A stretch of 64,000 nucleotides of DNA from Ascaphus truei (GCA_036426205.1 CM071573.1:44421664-44485663), one strand, 5' to 3'; counted from the first letter of the stretch, positions 32,735-45,287 are shown. Notes: generated by a model not told the origin, from the letters alone. Made by a program: numbers and translations.

Positions 32735-33345
32735 CCTACTGTACACCCAAACACTCCCTCCCTGTCCATACCACAATCTCGACACCCCAAGCCAACTGCC
32801 TAGGGGTCATCTTGAACTCTGCCCTCTCCTTCATTCCATACATTCATTCCCTCACCAAGTCCTGCCGGCTCCACCTCTGAAATATTGCTAGGATACGCCC
32901 ATGACTCACCCATGATGCAACTAAAATCCTAATGCAAACGCCTTGTCCCACCTTGACTACTGCAACCTTCTAGTTGGCGTTGGGACAGGTGGACAAGGGG
33001 AATGCCACTGTCAAATGCTGCTGCCAGACTCCTCTACCTCACTGCTACACCACTATACAAATCCCTACACTGGCTTCCCAGATCTTTTTAAATCAAATTT
33101 AAAACCCTAGTTCTGACTTGCAAAGCTCTCAACAATGCTGCCCCCCAAATATATACCTAAACGCCCCATATGTTCTGCCCACGACATCTGCTTTTCCTCC
33201 AGTCTTATTACTGCCTCACTCCTGTCTGCAAGACTTCTCCCGTGCTGCTCACTCTATAGAATTCCCTACCATGTACCATCAGACTCTTCCACCCACATTC
33301 AGACATTAAAACTTTTTTTAAGGAAGCCTATCTGACATACCGCCA
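32735..33345 (+). pseudogene. LINE reverse-transcriptase ORF, 3' fragment
   Basis: Plus-strand reading with frameshifts gives LGVILNSALSF, HSLTKSCRLHL, NIARIRP, HLDYCNLLVG, NAAARLL, YKSLHWLP, IKFKTLVLTCKALNN and, near the end, DIKTFFKEAYL. This order matches the C-terminal third of L2-type LINE ORF2. It is truncated and full of stops. It differs from the LINE at 37.7 kb and from the fragment at 14.6 kb. Confidence 0.75.
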
Positions 33346-33860
33346 GACACGGAGGGGGGTAGAATGGGACAAGTGTCCGGCCTTCTAGTTACGGACGGGC
33401 CCCGGCTCTCCCCAGCTGTGGGCCTCCCTCACTCTGATGTCGACGCGCGCCAGAAAGAAGCTGAGCTCAGCTTCTGGCGTGCACTGGCACAAGAGGCCCG
33501 CCACGCGCCGCTCTCTGAGTCTTGGCAGTGGGACTGTGTTGGTGAAGGAGGCCCGCAGCTGGGGAGTGCCGAAGCCCGGCAGCAACAAGAGGACTAGCAG
33601 CTGGTTAAAAAAGGGCCCAACTGCTTTGTCCATTCACCAGACCCGGCTCTCCCTAGCTGCGGGCCTCCCTTACTGTCCCCCGCAGGTCATTTCTCTGACA
33701 TCGGTGTGCGCACTGGCATTGGAGTGAGGCCTGGTGAGTCAGACGCCCACACAGCGTGGGAGTGGGGGAAGCCTGGCAAGAGACAAGCAAAATCTGGGGG
33801 GGGGGGGGGGGGGGGGAGAGCAGAGAGGAGCTAGATAAAGCAGGAAGGTCCAATTAGGAA
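33346..33860. repeat. GC-rich repeat with inverted segments and a 21-G run
   Basis: It contains CCCGGCTCTCC, TAGCTGCGGGCCTCCCT and GCGCCAGAAAGAAGCTGAGC facing GCTCAGCTTCTGGCGTGC (about 33450-33485), a compact hairpin. 21 consecutive G lie at 33796-33816. Its composition resembles the interior of the element at 48573-49518 (GGCCTCTCTGACATCAG). The frames here are artefacts. Confidence 0.5.
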
Positions 33861-34320
33861 CGGAGGCGGGACAGGAAGAGCTACAGGGAGACACTGCAGA
33901 TTGGTGCAGGCATAACAGGCCAGGTGAGTCTTGTTAGTAACCTGAGTATGCCCGTGCAGTGTGCGGGGGAGGAGCCTGAGGTCCGGGGGACGGGAATAAG
34001 AGTGTGCAGACTGAGCGTGCTCCGTAACTCGTGTACGCGCGTGAACCGAGCCAGTGGATGGTGCAGGTGTGCGTGCAGGTGGGCGTGGGCGCGCCCGGCG
34101 CTGAGCAAAGGAATCGCCGAGGGGAGTGATCCCGCGACGGGAGCAGGGGCGAGGAGCCGTGGAGGCCGGTAAGGCAGGATTGTTTTGTGTGTCCAGGGGC
34201 TCCCTGCGGGGAGGGAGTGCTCTGTGTGGGAAGCGAGGAGAACGCCGATTCCTGACAATTACCTTATTCAGGGTGCGGGATCCGTGCAGGCCGGGCGTTG
34301 GCACGCAGTGATGGGCACCA
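33861..34320. other. CpG-rich segment of unknown nature
   Basis: This is GC- and CpG-dense (GTACGCGCGTGAACCGAG, GGGCGCGCCCGGCGCTGAG, CCCGCGACGGGAGC). It could be an unannotated CpG island or the internal part of an LTR or DNA element. No splice-flanked coding exon was recognised. Open frames on both strands follow from the low stop-codon density. Confidence 0.4.
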
Positions 34321-35220
34321 GGAACTTTATCCAAACAGAAGCATTATTATCTGATAGGCAGAGTCTCACATTTATTATACACAGAGCATCTTGTATATCC
34401 AATTGAGCGCCCTGTTGGCTCATACATGAAAAATTGTAGTACACAAGTAGTGTCTACATACACTCGAATGCAATAAAAACAACGAGAGAAGCTGGTAGCA
34501 TAAAAAGGCAGGAACCGTGGTACTGCTTGGTAGCTGTACACACATTGGCTAATGCTTAGTGTCTCAGTGCACACACAATTTCTGCTCACATAAACTAGTT
34601 ATAAGCTCAATGCTTCAAACAAACTCTCTGTTAGGGAGTTAGTATGGGTTCATAGTCCCGCCCCCTTGACGTAATGACGTCACTGCAGACGTACGTTTCG
34701 CTTAGGCAAAAGCTTTCTCAAGGCTTTACCCTGCACATATCATCAAGGGTAGTAGCCTACACTTTACACTTGAGACCTGGTATTTTTTACTTTCGCTGCG
34801 CTTTTGTGGCTCATCTGAGTCTCAATCACCCTGGTACTTAGCGTTCTATTTAGTTTAATCTGAGTTATGACTCTAATAAATGGTTTTTAATGTATACACT
34901 TCACACATCATTGCACACACCCCCTTTCCTGTTCTCTGTATATTGTGCATCTGTTTGAGTGCTCTCCATTGGGGTTCTTTTCTCTCCAAAGTACTAGTTC
35001 ATATTCACCCCAGATAGTAGCACCACAGACCTTATCTTTAGCAGCTGCGAGGGTACCTTCCTTCCCTTCCCCTTCCCCTGCCTTTCCCTTGAGTTTGCCT
35101 TCTAGATTAAAGTCAGCAATGGTCCCTCCGGTGGGGCGGGTCCAACTATGCCCAGGGGCTGTGACTTAGGGTGCCCCCTGTGGCATAGTCTGTCTCTCTG
35201 TAAACCTTTAGGCTAAACCC
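34321..35220. other. Intergenic stretch with a hammerhead-like hairpin at 34695
   Basis: On the minus strand at 34695-34722, CTTGAGAAA is followed by the stem GCTT/AAGC and GAAACGTACG. Downstream on the plus strand the ACTCTAATAAATGGTTTTTA tail looks like the end of a small retroelement. Nothing else was recognised. Confidence 0.4.
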
Positions 35221-35480
35221 TCTCCTCTCACTCTCTCTGCCCTTCGCCATCACTCAATGACCCCCTCTCACTCAATCCTGCTCCCTCAATCCCCCCCCCC
35301 CCCCCCTCATTCTCCCCCCCCCCCCCCCCCCCCTGGGCCACACACACAAACAATACAACAGACACACACACACAACACACACCACCCATACACACACAAT
35401 TCCACACCAATCTTCATACTACAACAACCCCATACACACACACACAATAACCCTGCCCACAAAATACAATTAGCGTGATA
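35221..35480. repeat. Simple-sequence tract: (CT)n, C16, C20, (CA)n
   Basis: There is a pyrimidine-rich stretch, C runs at 35291-35306 and 35314-35333, then CACACA-rich sequence to about 35460. The glycine/valine/cysteine-rich minus-strand frames are translations of it. Confidence 0.9.
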
Positions 35481-36165
35481 TGGGGAGTGGTGAAAAAAAA
35501 CATGTGGTTCTATAAACAAAGCTTGTTGATTTCTATTTATGAATGTCCAGATGCTAGTATAATGTCCAATATAAGATAAAGAGTATTCACCTAAGAGGGA
35601 TGCATGTCTACTGGTGTCCACCTGACAACCACATGATGAGACACACCAATAAACACCCAATCAAATACCTAAGCAATGTGTGAGTTATAGGAAGAAGCAA
35701 GTATCAGGATACATTGTAACGCGGTCCTTTGCCAGACTCTATGAATGCCACAGAGGTGACCCCTCCATCTCACTATTCCTTTTGCACAGTTACGTGATAT
35801 GATGCGCTGGGATAAGGACCTCTAAGTTCCACCAATAGAGGGGGAAGAATCTAAACAATAATTTGCACTCAGCTTTGGAAGGGGTCACTGACTGGAGAGG
35901 AGAGAGGGGGGACAAGGGCCCCTGGCCCAGTGGCTAGGTGTGGCCTGGCAGAGTAAGGGGCCAGTCCAGACGGGCCTCCCTCTGTGACCCGGGATGAAGT
36001 GCAACCTGGTGAACCTCTCCCAAGCACGACAGGATGACAGCACCCGCACCGCTCCCCAATACCCACTCAACAGGCCAGCAACACTCCCCCCAAAATTATT
36101 CCAAGTATTTGTAACGAAGAGACAATACCGAAGCAAACACCAAACACACGTCAGTCAGAGGCTGA

Positions 36166-36436
36166 AGGAGCGGCTCAGTGAGTAAAGACTCTGATAACAA
36201 TGACTGAGTGTGAAACAGTGGAGTCTGCTTCAAATCCCAGTGCTCAGATCCTCGTGACCTTGGGCAAGTCACTATCTCCCTGTGCCTCAGGCACCAACAA
36301 CATAGATTGTAAGCTCATCGGGGCAGGCATTGTGTCTTTAATCCTATGTGCTGTGTACTGTGCAGTATACTGTAATTGTAAAGCGCTTTGAGTCCCAATG
36401 AGAGAGGTGCTATATGAAATAAAGTTATTATTAAAT
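36166..36436 (+). mobile_element. tRNA-derived SINE with MIR-like core, full length
   Basis: The head AGGAGCGGCTCAGTGAGTAA has a box A-like GGCTCAGTGAG. GCTTCAAATCCC is a one-base variant of box B. Next comes GTGACCTTGGGCAAGTCACT, then CTCCCTGTGCCTCAGG, which is the conserved CORE/MIR word order. The 3' part is AGATTGTAAGCTC, GTAAAGCGCTTTGAGTCC and AAATAAAGTTATTATTAAA. A second full copy is at 56530-56813. It has no protein and would be transcribed by RNA polymerase III and mobilised by a LINE (family knowledge). Confidence 0.85.
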
Positions 36437-36440
36437 GGGA

Positions 36441-37689
36441 CATGCTGTATAGTTCAGTGGGACCAGGCCTCCTGTGTTTGCTAATTGCACCTATTCTTTT
36501 GTTCCTAGACTATTTCAGCCCGGCTATTATGAGAAAGAGGTAGGTGGTAAAATCGCAGCCAGTGCTTTGTGTGGGAATAAAGATCTTGCATCAGATACCC
36601 CGACCTTTCAGGGAGTTGTTATCTTTTTTAGGAGCCACCTATTAGTTCTATAAATCTGGCAGATCCGCACCTCCTGCGAGTTGTCTCACGCTGGCTCTGC
36701 GTCTCCACGTTCTGTCACGCGGGACGTCTAAAAAACTTTAATTACTCTGACTTCCAAGAACCAGGATCAAACTTTATGACATTAGAAATCTCTCACTCTG
36801 TACCAAGCTGTATCGTGTCATTGAGCCTACTTAAATAACTTAAACCAGCCGATGCTATAAAACGTAGAAAAGGCTAGGCTCGAGCAGTCAGCATGAGTGG
36901 CCATCTTTAATTTCCACCTCCCGAGAGCTGTTTTCAGATTTTTTTATCTTAACTTTCTTATTTTCATTTTAAAATGTCCCTAAAAATGCAAGAAAATGCT
37001 TTACAAATTGTTGGCTGCTCACAGGCTCTCACCATTCCTTTCCCCATCTCACTAAAAGTAATATCTATTTAATTTCAACGCATTTTCCGAAGAGAGACAC
37101 ATTAATATTATTTTTAAGCATATCATGGGTTACATTACAAAGAGACCATTTATAAACACTGCTATTATCCTCAATGGATCACTGTCTTACAACAAACATG
37201 GGTCGTATGTCATATATTTGCCTTTATGTAAGCGTTAGATAAAATATTACGCATGAGAAGACAGATTACAATAACATCTTTCTGACCATAATTGGGTAAA
37301 TTATCAAATTAAGATCATTATATTATTGAATTTACTTCTGACTCCCATCCTCGCACTAATAATTCACATTTGGGATTGAAATGCTGGGAAGTTAACAACC
37401 CACAGCTCTGATCGCATAAAGACTTTTTCAAACAGAGTATTTAATTACAAGCGTAAGAGGAGATGCTGTATAAGATTAAATATACAGAAGTTGTACAATG
37501 CCACAAAATGTGACTTCAGAGAACATTGCTACGAAGCGGGTTAAAAAGTTGTTGAGACCTTTTTTTAAACAGCTTATTAATGTAATTAGCTTCCTTAAAA
37601 ATGTACCTTGGTTAACACTGAAATAGTAAAAGTTAAACACATTATATACACAAATTTACAACTTGCAAACAACTACCCAAATGTCTACT
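36441..37689. other. Unique-looking AT-rich intergenic DNA
   Basis: I see no repeat boundary or exon. Because it lacks obvious repeats in a repeat-dense region, 36880-37520 is a reasonable place to test for conserved non-coding sequence. Confidence 0.4.
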
Positions 37690-40600
37690 CATACTATTAC
37701 TTTCTTTAGCAGGTGATATTGAACCTAACACACGTCCTCCCATTTCAACTCTGTCCCATGCCCCTGAGAATTCCACCTTTCAATTCCAAAAAGGGCTATC
37801 TGTCGCCCATTTAAATATTCGGAGCCTGCTGCCCAAACTGGACGAACTAAGGGCATGGTGTCTTTTGCATAAACCCAAAGCCATCATTCTTACAGAAACA
37901 TGGCTAACCCCTAAAACCCCTGATGCAAATATCGCCATTAAGGGAGAGATAGGTCAAAGAGAGGAGGAGGGGTGTTATTTTATATTGCAGACACCTTACA
38001 ATTTACACTGTTAAATTGCCCCCCAAGCCCACCCTCTTTTGAAATTCTAGTTGGCAAAATCTGCCTCCCCTTTTGTAAGCCCATCTTGCTCGCTGGCATC
38101 TACCGCCCCCCTAAAACCCCTCTACAATCCCTGACTGATATCACCCAGTTTCTTGGCTCCATTTCCTCTCTGAATGAGAAGAGTGAGCTGCTAGTTCTTG
38201 GGTATTTCAACTTCAATTGGCTTGACCCTAAAAACCACAAAATCCAGATACAACTCAAGTCACTTAACCTATCGCAACTCATTTCCCAACCCACATGGAT
38301 AAACCTGAAATCGCACAACCATTCCTTGCTAGACTGGATTCTTTACTCAAACCCCAGCAGAATCCAATCCTCTGGCATCCTTCCTGATATTTTTAGTGAC
38401 CATGCAATAGTGTACTGTGCAAGGAAAATTAAACCTCCCCATTCAAGCCCTAAAGTTCTCCTCACTAGAACATTTAAAAACTTTAACCCACAACAGTTTC
38501 TGGATGACCTTACCAACTACCCATGGCACAGAATCGATTTAATTCCCGACCCTGATTCTGCGCTCGACTATTTCCAATCCGAGTTCTTAAAACTCTGCGA
38601 TACCCATGCTCCACTACGCAAAATAAGGGTACGGGGGCCCACCTTCCATGGGTTACAACTGACCTTATTGCACTCTACCAGCTCAGGGATACCTTGTGGA
38701 AAAGCTACAAAGTAACTGGCACTACCAAGGATCTCAATCACTACAGATGCCTGCGGAACATGTGTACAAGGCAAACAAGGCCCGCAAAAGCACAATACTA
38801 CTCTGACAATCTCCACCAAAATACATCAAACCCAGCTAACTTCTGGAAGGTTATCAACAATATATTCCAGCCTTCTAACCATCAACAACCAAGTAATATC
38901 ACTAAGGGGGATATTACTCTGACAAACCCCACTGACATTGCAAATGCATTCAATGATTACTTTGTGGGGTGTGCCACTAACTTATTAGCGACACGCAGCC
39001 CAAACAACAAACCTGAATCTCATCCTGGGAGTGCCCACATAGCCACACCCCTTCCCAACACTGCCCACAATTTTCAAATTGGCCCAGTATCTGAAGAGGA
39101 AATTACACAAGCGCTCCTCAAACTAAAACTAAGCAGCCAATGCGGACCCGACTTACTACAATCTAGGTTCCTACGACTTGGTGCCCCAGCCATTGCCAAA
39201 CCAATTGCTTCCATAGTCAACTCTATCCTGTCTGCAGGCCATATCCCTAAGACCTGGAAAACTGCCAGAGTTGTCCCAATCTTCAAAGTGGGGACAAAAA
39301 CACTGTCTCAAACTTCAGGCCAATCTCACTTCTCCCAATTCTATCCAAAGTCATGGAAAAATGTGTCCACTCCCAATTAAGCGATTACTACACCAAGACA
39401 AATTTTCCTAGCCAATTCCAATCTGGCTTTCGTCCCAAACACTCCACCGTAACTACCTTGCAAAAAGTTTGCAATGAAATCCAGTGTGGAATGGAACGGG
39501 GACAACTCACTGGTGCAGTATTCCTAGATTTTGCAATGGCTTTTGATACAGTTGATCATGCTATCCTGCTTAACAAACTCCAGAGCTCTGGAATAGGGAA
39601 ACATGCTTTAAACTGGTTTCAGTCCTACCTATCAGGTAGATCCCAACATGTGTCATCTCAGGCTCTACTCCAACCCCCTGGATATCACCTGTGGTGTCCC
39701 GCAAGGCTCTGTTCTGGGGCCCCTACTCTTCTCGGTGTTCATTAATGATCTTCCCACAGCTTGTAAGGAAGCCTCAATACACATGTATGCAGATGACACA
39801 ATTCTATATGCACACAGCCATAGCCTCTCTGACCTTCAACACATACTTCAGTCTGACTTTTTGAGACTCGAAAACTGGATTTCCCAAAACAAACTGTTTT
39901 TCAACACTGACATGACTGTAACAATGGTATTTGGGACCAAGACTAAATTTTTAAAGCTTCCAGCGACTGAGCTCCAGATTAGAACCAACGCTAACACCAC
40001 CCTAACCCCTGTCACTAGTTTTAAATACCTGGGCTTATGGTTTGACTCCCACTTAACACTCGGGATGCACATTGATACCCTGACAACCAAGACCTATGCC
40101 AAACTAGGGGTACTTTACAGGAACAAATCCTCCCCTAAATCTCCTGGTCAGAAAGCGTATCGCACAGCAGATGCTAATGCCAATTATTGACTATGGAGAC
40201 ATAGTATATGGCTCGGCACCTCAAACCCACCTTGGCAAACTTGACACCCTCTACAATTCAATTTGTCGTTTTGTTCTCCAATGCAACTACAACACACATC
40301 ACTGCGAAATGCTCAAAGAACTAGATTGGTCATCACTCGAGTCTAGGCGCAAAGTTCACCTTTCCTGTCTTGCCTTTAAATTCTTTATGGGCAAGCTACC
40401 CAGCTACCTGAACAAGCTCCTCACCTCTACCTGCAGCACCTATCACCTGAGATCAGACTCCAAAAGACTGTTCATGCTCCCAAGGCTCAACAAAGTATCC
40501 GGCCGTTCCTCCTTCTCCTACCGTGCACCCCAAAACTGGAACAACCTACCAGAGACTCTCACATCCACCACCAGTTTAAGTTCTTTCAAATCTAAGGCTG

Positions 40601-40806
40601 TCTCACATTTTAATCTGGTCTGTAACTGTTTCATACGCCCATAATATATATTTTCTTTAACTGTGCATGCTATGTCTTGTATATAATGTATATGTAACTG
40701 TATTTGTAACCATGTATTATTTGTCTTAACTCTGTGCCCAGGACATACTTGAAAACGAGAGGTAACTCTCAATGTATTACTTCCTGGTAAAATATTTTTA
40801 AAATAA
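37690..40806 (+). pseudogene. Nearly full-length LINE (L2/CR1/Rex1 group), frameshifted
   Basis: ORF2 parts in order: a hydrophobic leader and GDIEPN (37712-37729); the AP-endonuclease domain with VAHLNIRSLLPKLDEL, ETWL, GIYRPP, LGYFNFNW and SDH (about 37790-38700); the reverse transcriptase with FLDFAMAFDTVDH (about 39525), GVPQGSVLGPLLF (about 39693) and YADDT (39786-39800); then a C-terminal block with DYGDIVYGS and APQNWNNLP. The endonuclease GDFN is GYFN (Y codon 38203-38205), which should abolish cleavage. The frame breaks near 37950, 38700, 39320, 39660 and 40170. The end of the 3'UTR is AATATTTTTAAAATAAATAA. Confidence 0.9.
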
Positions 40807-40933
40807 ATAATAGGAATATATAATACTTGTCTGATTTATTTTATTTTGCACGTTGGTTCTAGTAGTCAGGACCACGGACATGTTTGTCTTTTTTTAAGAA
40901 ACCCTTGGTAAACAGACTTTGCTGGGTAAGTTA
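40807..40933. other. Short unique spacer
   Basis: Nothing recognised between the LINE tail and the next MITE. Confidence 0.4.
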
Positions 40934-41109
40934 AGCAGAGCTCCCCAACTCCAGTCCTCAAGGAGCACTAACAGTGCAGGTTTTACAGATATCCCTGCTA
41001 GAGCACAGGTGGTTCAGTCAGAAAGATTGGGCCACCTGTGCTAGTGAGAGGCTATCCTTAAATCCTGCACTGTTAGAGGTCCATGAGGACTGGTGTTTGG
41101 GGACCTCTG
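40934..41109. mobile_element. Foldback MITE related to the hAT family
   Basis: The arms CTCCCCAACTCCAGTCCTCA and TGAGGACTGGTGTTTGGGG face each other, as do AACAGTGCAGG and CCTGCACTGTTAG. The core TATCCCTGCTAGAGCACAGG is like the main family. No confident target duplication was found. Confidence 0.65.
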
Positions 41110-42540
41110 CGTTATGGGGTTCAGGGCAACAAGACTCCCAGTCACAATGAGAACAGAAGAAACACTTAAAAACCATCATACATGTTCAATTCCATCACTG
41201 CAAACGGAAATGATGGGCATGCTTGTTTCCAATCTAAATGAATGGTTAATCAGGAAACATTACGATCTCATTACACAGGGACTCTCTCAGGAGAGGGAAT
41301 GACTGAGGGGTCTTTGTAGCTGAATCCAAAGTTATTTTTGGCATTTCATAATTAAAACTCACATGACATGAAAATAACTCTCAGCAAGACATCAGGTTTC
41401 TGTTTTTTTTGTACAATATCCCATGGCTTTGTTTTCTGCATCTTATTTTAACACATGCAATATCCAGCCATGGGTTCGGAAAAGGATTTGGGGTAATGAG
41501 TGTAGCGTTTTCAGCTTCCAATACATTTGCACTTGGGATGAAATCTCATTAAGGTTCTCAGGGATGCAGGGAAGAGTTTGGACATGGAATACTTTACATG
41601 GATAATTGTGTAATACTGTAATCATAACAATTAGGTCTAGAAATGAGATCCTCTCTACAAAGTCCGCAGATAAGAATTCAGAGCTAATCTTTGCATCTGT
41701 CATCTCATGCAAAGTGTTTGTTGCAGATGTGCATAATTCCCTAGTGTCTGTGATTGTTCACAGCACTCAGTAATTCTTACTAATCATAATAGCACCAACC
41801 TCACATTGCCATTTTGGAGACAACGAATTTCCGCTGTGCTAGGCTGCTGTGCGTTGTGATGTATAAACATAGCACTAAGACGCCAGAAAATGTCAGAAAA
41901 ACAAAGGGTATCTCCTGCAGTCTTCAGCTTCCTCGTCACATGGGCCAATAGAAAGCCAAACCAGATGACATCACGGCTTCCTATTGGCCCGCAGGGCCTG
42001 TGAGCTTTAAAAAGTGGCCATATAGTAAACCCTGGCGTGGCTACCGGCACCCGCTACGGAGGTAAATATCTCCGGGAGCAATGAGGTCCATGGAGCTGAA
42101 TTTAATGGAGTTCACCTCCTTCCATCCTATATTATAAAAATGAAAAAAACAAACAAAAAGGATTGGATTGTGTTAGATAACCTTTCGGAGTATTCAACTG
42201 TAATTCAATTTGGAATGATTGGAGTAAAAACATATGGTATACATGATTCGTTCTGACAAGCAGAGATTCTCCTGAAGATATCGTTACATAGGAAAACTAT
42301 TTTAAGTAAAGAGGTGTGGCTAAAACATATACAGTAGTTAGGTTTTATGACATACAGTTGTCTTGGGCTATCTGTAAAGGATTCTATGCTTAGCTGTTTT
42401 CCATGAGATTTGAGGATGATGAAACCGCTTCTGAGAATAGCTTGAGCTCCTTATATTAAAGATAAGGAGATGTGATCATCATGCCAGATAGACAGAAGCT
42501 ATAGATTATTCTGGAAGAACACATGTTATACCCTATTCAG
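41110..42540. other. Intergenic stretch with an R3-type MITE at about 41885-42150
   Basis: 41960-42000 (ATGACATCACGGCTTCCTAT, then TGGCCC) and 42055-42130 (GGAGGTAAATATCTCCGGGA, GGAGCTGAATTTAATGGAG) match the plan of R3 copy B. No gene was recognised in the small frames. Confidence 0.45.
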
Positions 42541-42915
42541 TCATAATAAGTGGCGGATTTCCCATTAGGCCCGATAGGCCTGGGCTTACGGTGGCCAAAT
42601 TTTGTTGATTTTCTGTTTTTTCTCTTTTTTTCCCCATATACAGAGGCCCTGCTCTCTTCTCCACTGATTGCCGGGGGAGAGCATGGGGCCTCTGTAACGA
42701 TCTCTTACCTTCTCCTTCGCGCCGCATTAATCCTTCTGTAGCATCGCGGCATCAAATGACCCTGCAACGTCACATGACAACGCGTTGCCATAACAATAGG
42801 ATATCCATGGTGTCGCATTGTCATGGAAACGTGTCATCACGCGACGCTGCAGAAGGAGGAGGGCAGCACAAAGGAGGCGGCCCGAGCAGCAAAAAGGTAA
42901 GTGCCTGTGGTCGGC
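42541..42915. repeat. GC-rich dispersed repeat similar to 2341-2699
   Basis: Shares GGCATCAAATGACC, CACATGAC, GTTGCCAT and TGTCATGGAAACG words with the block near 2.4-2.6 kb. Non-coding; both-strand frames are by chance. Confidence 0.5.
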
Positions 42916-44463
42916 AACATTTGAAGTCAGCCACTGATAGTAAAACATGTTGGGGACACGCAGAGGATGTAAAAACAGGCGTTTGCACAAAAAAAAAAAC
43001 CTGACCTGAGCTCTTAATACGTTTCCTGAAATTCGTTTTATTCAAGGGAATTCCCTCGGCATTTTGGTGGAACCAAACAGATAATAGGTATTTAATTACT
43101 ATACTGCTAAGATCCTGATCACGCTCATCATGTGAGTGCCGTATGGCTCTGCTAATGAGGTTACATTTGCAGCTTCAAAACAGTTTTAGTAAATACAGGT
43201 ATATATATATATATATATATATAAACTTCTAGCTTCAAGTTTAGCCCTTATTGTAGAATAATAGTTGAGATAACATTTTATTGAAGTTATTCTGATCTAC
43301 ATATTGGGAGTTGTCACTGTATTCAATCAGATTGATCTCTGCAACAAGATTGCTACAAAAAAACTAATGTGCATGCAATAATTAATAGAAGACAGAAATG
43401 TTCTAAATATACTGGATCTAAGGACTGCTAAGATTGTACTAATCTCAATTGCTGTGGCTTCCCCTGATGTACAGTAATATCAGTCATGGTTTCATTACTG
43501 AATGCAGTAAAAGGAAGTGACTTGCATCATGCAGGGGATTTTCAAAGTGTTTCTTATAATAACCAGTTGGAGTTTTCTCACTTCTAATAACTACCCTGTT
43601 AAAGCTGCCGTCTGCTCTTCCCTAAATACAACATTCTGCCGCGAGCCTTTATATTTGAGAGAAAGTAACTATAAAAACCTTGGTGCCTACAATGGAGTTT
43701 CCTTGTGCCCATACCCCCATCAATGTGTTGTAGGCCCCGCTGGTATGAAAGGGGTGTAATAAGCTCAATGCATAGCTAACACAACACTATAAATTAATAT
43801 AGCATGTTCCTTTATATCAACTGCTCAACATGCAAATGACACCTAATTATCTGCTCCTATCAGCTCGTTTGTGCATAAAAAATCCCACAGAGGGTGAAGT
43901 GGCTGTATCCGGCAGTCTGAGATAACATTACTGACCCCTCCAGAGCGTTTCCTATTTCATATATTCCACTTATTTGGGGTGAGTCTGTCTCCAGATGCAG
44001 GCAGAGGTATGGGAGATACTGTAAGTAATCACAGTACAGAGGTCTGGAGCCGGGGTCATAGAACTATAGAGACTGCTGGCAGATAAAGGACCAGGCTGAC
44101 CTAGTCTGTCTCTTTCCCCTACTTAAACAACAGTTCCTCCCTGACCTAAATATTATATCCTGCCTTATAAACCCCAAAAGGATCGGCTTGTGCCAATCTC
44201 AAGCTTTCTTTACAGTGTTTTATAGTAGTGGCCACCTCTGCTGGGTGACCGTTCCTTGTATTCAGTGACCTTTCAGTGTCACTGCATGATGCCTTGTCCT
44301 TTCCTCTAAAGAAAATACTTTACTCCGCTGCTTTATTGATTCGTACACACGCGCTGCTATTGGAAAGCCTGTCAAAAGCATGAAAGCAAGTGTTATGGCA
44401 TATAAAGGCTTTATGCGCCGCCCCTCCTTTGTGACGCTAAACCCAATAATGGAGACCACACCA
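42916..44463. other. Intergenic DNA, no recognised gene
   Basis: It includes a short (TA)n tract at 43199-43222. The frames at 43517-43759 and 44262-44459 have no recognisable domain. Confidence 0.45.
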
Positions 44464-45287
44464 TGTTGGAAGAAAAGGTCACAGCTTTATTTTAACATCC
44501 GCTGTTAAAATCCTACCAGCCTGCCCGCCAGCCAAGTATGCTCCATGCAAAATGGGGGGGAGATCCTTGCCCAGACAGCCAGCAATTGGCCCGCTCCCTG
44601 CCCCCGCCCAAAAGCACTGTAAGATGGGAGGGGGAGATCCTCATTCAGCCGATGTTGGGCTGCTTCCCTCCCCCTCCCGCCCCTAGGGTCAGCTTAGGCC
44701 CAGCCCTAAAGATGGCGCCCAGCCTTTTACCAGCGTTGATTGGGCATAGGCCGGCCCGGCCCTAAAGCCGGCGCCTCCAGCCTGCCGCGCTGTTCTAGGG
44801 GCTCCAGCTGAGGGACAGACCCTAAAGTCCTCGCCCTTTCTCCGTCTCCTGAGCTTGGCTGGCGCGGCAGCTCCGCTGTGACGAGGAGATAAACTGCTCC
44901 TGTGTGATACAAATCATGTTAATATAACATTCCAACAGTTTAATACAATAGCCAAACATTGGGGATGGGTGGGTGGGAATTCCGTTAGCTCTGTCTCTCT
45001 CCCCTGGGGCCCCACTCTATATACCCTCTCCCCCCTCCCCCTGCATGGGAGGGGACAAGCAGCCTTCCCACTCCGTGTGGGAAGGGGGAGGGGGGTTAGC
45101 CGATCCCCCCTCTCCCAGCTCTCGTCAATCAAGACGTTGCAGCCCTTAAGGAGCCTACGACCCCATGCTGGGCCTCTGCCTCTTCAATATCCTGCTAGTG
45201 CCCTCTGCCAGTGAAAGGGTTAACAATATGCCCAATTCATCACGTTTAACTATACCTCCATATAACAGAGGCATGCAGCGGGTAACA
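44464..45287 (-). mobile_element. Possible solo LTR or LTR-like unit
   Basis: On the minus strand the segment would start TGTTACCCGCTG and end CTTCCAACA. It contains a TATA box (TATATAG, about 45018-45024) and downstream AATAAAGCTGTGACC (44486-44491 on the plus strand). It is GC-rich compared with its neighbours. The order promoter, then poly(A) signal, between TG...CA ends fits an LTR. I could not find a matching target duplication, so the boundaries and class are tentative. Confidence 0.35.

Noticed and set aside
33831..34334. 167-codon minus-strand frame in CpG-rich DNA
   Set aside because: High GC lowers stop frequency; frames are open on both strands and no domain is visible.
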